Source: Priapulus caudatus
Lineage: Eukaryota; Priapulida; Priapulimorpha; Priapulimorphida; Priapulidae
Direction: 5' to 3'
NCBI RefSeq assembly: GCF_000485595.1
Contig: NW_014577402.1
Coordinates: 256,424-280,195 of the forward strand
Length of the DNA stretch: 23,772 nt
Shown here: piece after piece, positions 17,557 through 23,772 of the stretch
How the letters are laid out: each line of letters begins with the position of its first letter
Position numbering within the stretch: position 1 is the stretch's first letter
The notes under the pieces: model-generated
The model's input: the letters and a program-made list of their open reading frames with translations, nothing else
The model's database searches: none
What the model was told of the DNA's origin: nothing
Program-made: the position numbers and the translations under genes

Positions 17557-18710
17557 CCAACGCGGCGGCGGCAGGGCGCCGCCATCACCAAAGCTACGGC
17601 GCGCGGTCCTCCGCTCCTGCGCTCCCGGCCGCCCGTGAGAGCGCGCCGGCGCGGTCATGCGCTCCTGCGCTCCCGGCCTGCCGTGAGAGCGCGCGCCGGC
17701 GCGAGCATGCCGACACCGCCGCCGCCCGATGGGGCCCGGCGACGTCGCGAGGCGGCGCCTCTTTGGAGGCGCCCCACTCCAGGCGGGGGCCGTGGGGTCA
17801 GGTCGATGGGCCTGGTGCGTGGCCTGCGACCGCCCCACGCTGCACGCACGTGCCCACGGACGCGAATTTACACACGCGTCGTGGGCGGTGGTGCGATGCC
17901 CTGTCGGCGATGCAAGTTTCCCTGCCGGCAATCGTTGGAGCACCGGCTGGCGAGGCATCCTCCAAGACGCCCCCACAAACTGCGGGGCGACTATCGGCGG
18001 GACGGCTGGAGCGTACATCCGGGGCGAGAGAACACGTCATTTCGGCGGCTCTCTTGTCGGGTTATCTGCGCGTCCGCTGACGCGCCGGCCTCGACCAGGA
18101 CGCCGACGACAACCCCCGCGACGGCCGCTCATCGCCCTGCGTCCGAGCGCCCGGCGGTCCGGCCTTGCTCGTCGTCGTCAAGCGGCCCCCGCCATCCCAC
18201 GCCCGCGCAGAGACCAGGAGCGGCGCAGCGAGAGAGCGGCGATCAGCCGTGTGGGCGATCCACCATCCGCGACCGACAACCCCGCGGCTCCGACGATCGA
18301 CCCCCGCGGCTCGACGATGACCCCGCGGCTCCGACGATGACCCCGCGCTCCGACGATCGGACCCCCGGCTTCCGACGACGACCGCCCGCGGCTCCGACGA
18401 ACGACCCCCCGCGGCTCCGACGACGACCCCGGCTCCGACACGACCCCGCTACCGGCACGGAGATTGGAGCCGATGGTCGTCGATGGGGAGATTCGCGGAT
18501 GTCGAGAGCGCATGCTTCGCCAGGCCGATGTCCTCAACCGCCATCTCCAGCTTGCGCGTCATGAAAAACGGCCTGGCTGATAGACGACGAGAAAGAGCGA
18601 CGCGGCTTGCTGCTGGCAGAAGCCGCCCAAGTAAGGAGAGATCTGGGTCTACCCTGGCAGCGAACGTCGACAGCCGAAGGGAGCCGCATCAGGATTCAAC
18701 AGAGTAATTA
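17557..18710 (+). pseudogene. GC-rich accessory ORF region, part 2 (possible zinc-finger relic)
   Basis: No frame is convincing throughout. At 17902-17958 one frame reads CRRCKFPCRQSLEHRLARH, similar to a C2H2 finger (C-x2-C ... H-x4-H), though the spacing after the second cysteine is short. Near 18470-18710, frames read a charged helix-like segment ending REPHQDSTE. These could be fragments of a third protein of the element, split by indels. Function unknown. Confidence 0.25.
18275..18445 (+). repeat. Short GC tandem repeat (ccgcggctccgacga)n
   Basis: About eight variants of ccgcggctccgacgatgacccc occur, with unit length 20-30 bp and frequent indels. They lie in the accessory region. Confidence 0.8.
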
Positions 18711-18815
18711 TAATAGGGGGGATTCAAACAGTGTAATGATATAGGGGGGATTCCAACAGTGTAATTATAATAAGGGGAATTCAACAGTGTAATTATAACA
18801 GGGGGATTTCAACTA
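18704..18815 (+). repeat. 28-29-bp tandem repeat with polypurine cores
   Basis: Four units begin gtaat(t/g)at at about 18704, 18733, 18761 and 18789. Each has an AT-rich part, then a run such as taggggggatt, then tcaacag. The G-rich cores resemble polypurine tracts and lie about 200-300 bp before the real one. Confidence 0.88.
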
Positions 18816-18998
18816 CGTTGATAATTGTATGTTGCGGGATATTAATTCTGTAAGTTCATGCCGCGATCTAGAATTGTAATTTTGTATCGCGGTAATTTAA
18901 AATTTGTAATTTCACTTCGCGTGAATTTATGTACAGTGTATACACTCGGGTGAGTGACGCAATTCAGGCTGACGCCGCTAGTATTGGTAGCTCGAAGC
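18816..18998. other. AT-rich spacer before the polypurine tract
   Basis: Contains a few short imperfect repeats of tgtaattt with gcgg/cgcg interruptions. No coding region seen. Confidence 0.4.
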
Positions 18999-19019
18999 GC
19001 GAGAGAGGAAGGGGGGCGA
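18999..19019 (+). other. Polypurine tract of the Gypsy element
   Basis: gcgagagaggaaggggggcga, almost all purine, directly abuts the TG of the 3' LTR at 19020. In LTR elements this primes plus-strand DNA synthesis. Confidence 0.85.
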
Positions 19020-19385
19020 TGTAGCGGCGAGAGCCTGATTTGCGCGCTCACCCGGGTCATGAAAGAGAGATAGTGCGCGCCGGGCGGCGAGATAGTGTGC
19101 GCCCGGGGTGCGTGGTGCGCGCCGGCGGCAAGATAGTGTGCGCCGGGGCGTGCGTGTGGCGCGCCGGCGGCGAAGATAGTGTGCGCCGGGGGTGCTTGGT
19201 GCGCGCCGGCGGCGAGATAGTGTGCGCCGGTGCGTGGTGCGCGCCGGCGGCGAGATAGTGTGCGCCGGGAGTGCGTAGTACGCCGCCGGCGTAACGGAAC
19301 ACCGGCGAGCGCGGCGGCTGGCGGCATCGCGCCGGGTGCGCGCGGGTTACGTGGGCGTTCCCGAGGGCCGACAGCCGGGGGGCGA
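19020..19385 (+). repeat. 3' LTR of the Gypsy element, left part
   Basis: Matches the start of the 5' LTR from tgtagcggcg through the GC subrepeats and the gtaacggaacacc...gcggcggctg block. It is shorter by about 120 bp, mainly through fewer subrepeats. It is cut at 19385 by the foldback-like element and resumes at 20428. Confidence 0.85.
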
Positions 19386-20427
19386 AATTTTTTTTTTCCC
19401 AAACGGTATAACATAGGCGAAGAATTTGTGCCTTCTGATTGGCTGCTTCGATTTGCTTTGCCTTTGACAAGAGACAACCGCCCATTTGTAAATGTTTGTT
19501 TTGGATTTATGACCGCTAGATAAGTACGTTTTCTGATGTATTTTCCATGAAAAACATATCTTTCCTCATTAATATAACATATAATATCACTATAATTGCA
19601 ATTCTTTCTGCAAATGTGTTATTTTCATCTCAATCTTAAGTTATGAGAGGCTCTGGGCTCTCGTAATATTACATACGTACGTATGTACACGCACTCGTAT
19701 AGTGCTTCGTCGCAGGATCGAAGAAGGAGCGAAGGGCTACGACAGTACTACTAGAGCTACGACGATACTATAGTCTATAGTACTAGGGCTACAACAGTAC
19801 TATAGAGCTATACGTACTCGTACTCGTTGACGCTAGTATAGTAGTATTACTATAGTACGGTAGTAGTCGTAGTAGTAGCCTAGTGTTTAACCCTGAGGTC
19901 AGCTGAAACGTAAACTAATCGGACCACGGCACGAACATAAACAGAAATTCGGCAGCTATAACTATAAGTATAAGCCTATAGACCCTCTCATAACTTAAGA
20001 TTAAGATGAAAATAACACATTTGCACAAAGAATTGCAATTATAGTAATATTATATGTTATAATAATGAGTAAAATATGTGTCTTTCATGGAAAATACATC
20101 AGAAAACTTATACTTATCTAGCGGTCATAAACCAAAACAAACATTTACAAACGGCGCTTGTTCTCTTGTCTTGAAGGTTTTCTTCAGCCAAAGCAAATCA
20201 GTCAAGAAACGGCATGATATTTGGGTTAATTCACTCAAACCCATGTTGTTTTAAAGAAAACATTCTAAAAACTACTTTAACCTAACTTACAGAAAGTTCT
20301 GGAAAGTTTTTGGTAGATAATTGGGGATTTTGGTTAAAAGTCATGGAGGCTGACATCTTGCCAAATTCCAGCTAATCAGAAGGCGCCTAAATCCTTCCTA
20401 TATTATACCGTCTGGAAAAAAAAAATT
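19386..20427. mobile_element. Foldback-like element with long inverted repeats
   Basis: It interrupts the LTR between matching sequence on each side. The left arm (about 19386-19651) begins with a T run, then cggtataacata. The right arm (about 19984-20427) ends tatattataccg and an A run. The arms pair over most of their length, e.g. cttaagttatgagagg with cctctcataacttaag, and attgcaattcttt with aaagaattgcaat. The right arm has about 170 bp extra near 20200-20370. The 332-bp centre has no ORF, only GTAGTA/CTATAG-rich simple sequence. No transposase, so non-autonomous; superfamily unknown. Confidence 0.8.
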
Positions 20428-20619
20428 CGCGGCCGGCGATAGGCGGCACGGCCGGAGAAGGTAGCCGGCTCGGAAGGACGCGGTGCATTAGCCCCCATGG
20501 GATTTATTCCACGCTGCATCAGCTAGCAGCCCTGCAAAGTCACGCAATGACAAAGCTCTGGTTTTAGAACAAAGCGCGCAACAATGTATTACTTTGTCAG
20601 CGCGGTTAGTAGTAGTATT
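20428..20619 (+). repeat. 3' LTR of the Gypsy element, middle part
   Basis: Matches 5' LTR 9985-10189 (ggccggagaagg, ggtgcattagccccc, gctagcagccctgc, gcgcggttagtagtagtattt). It stops at 20619 where the Copia LTR starts. The remaining roughly 1.06 kb of LTR is expected beyond the right edge. Confidence 0.85.
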
Positions 20620-20818
20620 TGTTGATTGGGCAGTCATAGTAACGGAGGTAGACTCGGGAGAGAAAGAAAGACACAACACTACTGTTTTATCACACAATGG
20701 ACGGGTCGATAGACTCCCGTTTATTTTACTCTGTAGATGGCGCCACTATACGGGCTGTACATTTATCATACAGGGTGAACGGAGCAAGAATAAGCTACAA
20801 TAAGTTTACACTCTAACA
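20620..20818 (-). repeat. Copia 3' LTR
   Basis: Bounded by TGTTG and TAACA, a perfect TGTT/AACA inverted end. Short length (199 bp) is usual for animal Copia elements. Read on the minus strand it contains AAAATAAA, a possible poly(A) signal. The polypurine tract abuts its inner edge. Confidence 0.85.
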
Positions 20819-20840
20819 CCCCCACTTAAACTTAAAGTGG
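20819..20840 (-). other. Copia polypurine tract
   Basis: On the minus strand the sequence next to the LTR reads ccactttaagtttaagtggggg, purine-rich and ending in five Gs at the LTR edge. Confidence 0.7.
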
Positions 20841-20932
20841 ATTCAACTAAACATACATAATATATACATGGACCAGAAGACAAACTGTCCAAATGATATA
20901 CACAATATACTGGTACATGTCTTAATGTATAT

Positions 20933-23772
20933 CTAATGACCAAAAATAAAGCTTCTGAACTTATCCAAATTAAACCTTGTTACTGGCTTTGTCATCATGT
21001 CTGCAATCATCTCGGTAGTGGGGAAATACTTGATGACTGTCTTGCCACGATTCAGTTCAGTGCGAATGAAATGATAGCGTATGTCAATGTGCTTTGATCT
21101 TTGTCTGTGCACTGGATTCTTAGCTAGAGCAATCGTGCCCTGATTATCTTCATAGATCACAACAGATCCACGTTGACCTCCTCCACTTACATCATTTAAC
21201 AACTGAGTAAGGTACAGGCTCTCCTGTATCGCTGCTGCCAGTCGCATGTACTCTGCTTCGCATGACGACAGGGCTACTGTGGGTTACTTCCCTGGATTTC
21301 CAAGAAATCAGGGCACCAGCTTTTAGAATAAACTGAAACAATAGCCAGTTGTGCTGCGCGCTATCTTCTACCGAAGATGCCCAGTCAGCATCACTGTAAC
21401 CCTTAACTCTAGCGCCTTCTTTACACTTTCTGTAACACAGGACATAGTCGAGAGTACCTTCAAATACCTCAAGACGTGCTTGCACAGCAACCCATTGTTC
21501 TTTCAGTGGTTTAGACAAATACTGTGACAACTTGGTCACAGTCAACATATATCAGGTCTGGTACAAGTCATGGCATTATCAAACTACCTACAGCCTCACG
21601 ATATCTTGTTTGGAGTCGACCGTTTCATCACCGTGACACTCGAGTTTTTGCTCTGAAGGGGTAGACCTAGGCTTACTGTCTGACATTTCAAAACCTTTCA
21701 AGTACCTTGAGACAGAATACTTCTTCTGGCTCATTGTTACAACACCATCACTTTGCTCGAAATCAATTCCTAAGAAATGTGACAGTTTACCAAGATTTTC
21801 ATGTAAAAATTTTCACCTGAACAGTGTATCACTCAACAATATATCGCTACTGGCTCCTATAATCAGGTCATCGACCCAGACAACAATGGCAATCATTGCT
21901 TTACCTACTTGTTGGTATACATACAACTGGTCTGCATGACTCTGAACAAAACTGTTTTCTATCAAGTGGTCGTGCAGTAGACAATTCCAATTTCAACCCG
22001 ATTGTTTCAACCCATACAAGACTTGTTCAGTTTGTACACCAGTTTCTCTTCAGAACTAGGTGGTACCTCAAAACCTCTGCCCTGTTCCACGTACAACTCA
22101 CAATCTATTGGAGCATGTAGATAGGCAGTTTGACGTGCATCTGATGTGAATTAAGTCCTGCTGTGCTGCTAGCTGCATTAAGACACGCACGATGTAAGAT
22201 TAGCCGTTGGGGAAAATGTTTCTCATAGTCTACACCCTCGACCTGACTATATCCCCTTTGCAACAGATCTTGCCTTGTAACGTTTTACAATCATTCGGAC
22301 CATCCTTGATTACATACACCACCGACCCCCCACTAAACTGCGACCCTTCAGGTAAGGTGGTTAAAGTGAATGTTTTATTCTTTTTCAAGGAATTCATTTC
22401 ATTCCTCATGGCTGCTCTCATGATTCAGCTTGGGGTGACTGCATAGCTTCTTTATAGTTCTGAGGGAATGTACTCACTTTATAACAACAATCTACAGTAC
22501 AATTTACACTGTCATCAAAGTCATCCTCTACAAGATAGTCGATCAAAGATACTTTGGCCTATTGCCGCCCTCCTATCGGGGATATCTCCTTCCCTTTGGC
22601 ATTACCATTCCTGCATTCAAGCCTATTCCTCTTCAACAACACCGGCTGTTCAACATCAATCATGACCCAATGTACTTGGCAATACAACTTATCATCTACT
22701 ACATCATTTGGAGCAACAGGCTCAATTCTCAGTATAGGCCTGTGGTTTCACATGCGTCACATTAATGGGTATGCCTCGAGGGTTTCTCAATCCATTGACA
22801 GGGCTGGACTTAATTTAACAGGAATTTACTGTAAGAGCTGGCTACCTACATGTACATGTACTACAAGGAGTGTTGCCTGGTGCAACTAAACACACGCTGC
22901 TTCTTGACATCTTAGACTTCAGGAGAAGTAGGCAACGGTAAGCTGACTTCCTCTGTCTCTCCATACAAAACATCACTTCTGACATCTAGCATTAGTTTCT
23001 TCTGTCTGCACATACGCGATAGCAAGTGCTTGCCAAAGCATCGCATGTTGCCCTCACGTTTCGGGTTGTGCCAATGAAAAGGCCTTCATATGCCGTTTCT
23101 GTGTCCTGGGGTTGCTAGCACCGTTTGGTGTGTATGGCTGCACTCATGGACTGGCATTACGTCCACAGTCGATTTGGGTAGCTTCGATAAGCAATGGCAC
23201 CGAGCCATTTCAAAAATCGAACGCCAGTGATCTCTACTGTGCCGTTCTGCATGGGCGTGAGTATGGCGGCGATTCTCAAATGCTTATTATGGACTTTCTA
23301 TCAGAGTGACGTCAAACTCTTTGCGAAGTAATTACGCCCCATTGCTCACTTCTCAGACACGTTAATAGATCCATATCGTGCAATAATCGGCAAGATATCT
23401 TCCTAGTGGCAGCGAGTGGTCACTTTTCTGTCTCAGGAAGTAGATTGAGGATCATCCGTAGTATGTCATCTACAAAGCTCCAAAGCATACGGGAAACTTC
23501 CTTAGCGCAATTGGTCCACAGGACCTGCAGATCACAATCACTCAACTCCAGTGGCTACGGTAGCTCGTCTATCTGGGTCTCCCTTTGTTACGGTATTGTG
23601 GTTCATCTTGGCCCCTATGTACATATGCCACACTCAAATTTATGCGTTACCTGTGACTTTCATACCTTCACAACTTTCTCGAAGCTTCGAATATCAGGAG
23701 CATACAATGTCCTAAAACCTCATGTCAATCTTTCAGGACTACGAATGGCATTGTACGCGTGTCTGAAGTAAC
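20933..23772 (-). pseudogene. pol: Copia pol pseudogene: integrase, RT, RNase H
   Basis: Read leftwards. Near 23620 is the CxxC-type segment before integrase (CGIC). At 23239-23250 is QNGT, part of the conserved integrase stretch near the catalytic Glu. RT begins near 22421 (AMRNEMNSLKKNKTF). The RT active site VDD is at 21867-21875 inside AIVVWVDDLI. RNase H has YSDADWA and GALISWKS (21192-21548), then, after a one-base shift, ALSSCEAEYM, and IYEDNQGTIALAKNP and HIDIRYHFIR up to the stop at 20933. At least ten frameshifts or stops separate these pieces, so no active enzyme is made from this copy as given. It would have copied and integrated the element. Confidence 0.9.

Larger units (their letters stand above)
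9498..20619 (+). mobile_element. Large non-autonomous Ty3/Gypsy-type LTR element (3' LTR interrupted)
   Basis: Matching direct repeats starting TGTAGCGGCG at 9498 and 19020 define 5' and 3' LTRs about 9.5 kb apart. Between them, in order, are a tRNA-His-like primer site, gag with a zinc knuckle, an aspartic protease, a remnant of the pol front, minisatellites in place of the catalytic pol, a further GC-rich ORF region and a polypurine tract. No RT active-site motif or integrase is visible in any frame between 13153 and 18960. It is GC-rich against AT-rich flanks. The 3' LTR is split by a foldback-like element and then by a Copia element at 20620, so the rest of the LTR lies outside the window. 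Confidence 0.88.
20620..23772 (-). mobile_element. Ty1/Copia-type LTR element, minus strand, 5' part outside the window
   Basis: A 199-bp LTR and polypurine tract at the left, then RNase H, reverse transcriptase and integrase read right to left, which is the Copia order (integrase before RT). It is inserted in the 3' LTR of the Gypsy element, so it is younger than that insertion. Gag, protease and the 5' LTR should lie to the right of the window. Confidence 0.9.

Noticed and set aside
16668-17591. 307-codon minus-strand frame
   Set aside because: High GC removes stops on both strands; it is Pro/Arg/Ala low complexity with no domain and crosses the putative promoter.
18842-19477. 211-codon minus-strand frame over the 3' LTR edge
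   Set aside because: It crosses the polypurine tract, the LTR subrepeats and the foldback junction, so it cannot be an old gene.
22207-23771. Plus-strand frames of 60-120 codons at the right end
   Set aside because: They lie opposite the Copia RT and integrase remnants, which are recognisable on the minus strand.

Overview
The window reads as nuclear DNA of an invertebrate animal, probably marine, but the species cannot be fixed. The evidence is one intact multi-immunoglobulin receptor gene with a signal peptide, a membrane segment and a tyrosine-rich tail. Around it lie AT-rich spacers with long (CT)n and (CA)n microsatellites, a MITE-like element, and two LTR retrotransposons of the Ty3/Gypsy and Ty1/Copia types, one nested in the other. 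I see no rRNA, tRNA, CRISPR array or bacterial-style operon.

Bases 1-9497 are host DNA. Positions 1-4890 are mostly gene-free, with microsatellites at 1-67, 522-610, 3053-3186 and 4333-4413, a possible small transposon at 1924-2914, and a diverged duplication at 4441-4810. The Ig receptor gene lies at 4938-7433 as one uninterrupted 831-codon frame. It contains an apparently perfect 396-bp in-frame tandem duplication whose edges cut through Ig domains. Downstream are a MITE-like element (7736-8049), degenerate TTAGGG-like and CA-rich DNA, and an AACGTTG-rich repeat into which the Gypsy element has jumped.

Bases 9498-20619 are a very large, GC-rich Gypsy-type element. In order it has: a 5' LTR of about 1.75 kb with GC-rich subrepeats, four roughly 90-bp U3 repeats and a TATA box; a tRNA-His-like primer site; gag split in two overlapping frames; and an aspartic protease. 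Then, where reverse transcriptase, RNase H and integrase should lie, there is a 42/45-bp minisatellite whose measured units are all multiples of three. After a pol-tail-like end and a strong hairpin come nine copies of a 150-bp palindrome-rich repeat. A further 2-kb accessory region follows, headed by a CRE and a TATA box, then PPT-like repeats, the polypurine tract and the 3' LTR. The element looks non-autonomous: it keeps the parts for making a particle but not for copying DNA.

The 3' LTR carries two insertions. One is a long inverted-repeat (foldback-like) element at about 19386-20427. The other is a Ty1/Copia element on the minus strand, whose 3' LTR begins at 20620. That Copia pol (RNase H, RT and integrase, read right to left) is riddled with frameshifts and runs off the right edge. 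Copies within the Gypsy element differ mainly by single-base indels, so some frame breaks there could be sequence error rather than biology.
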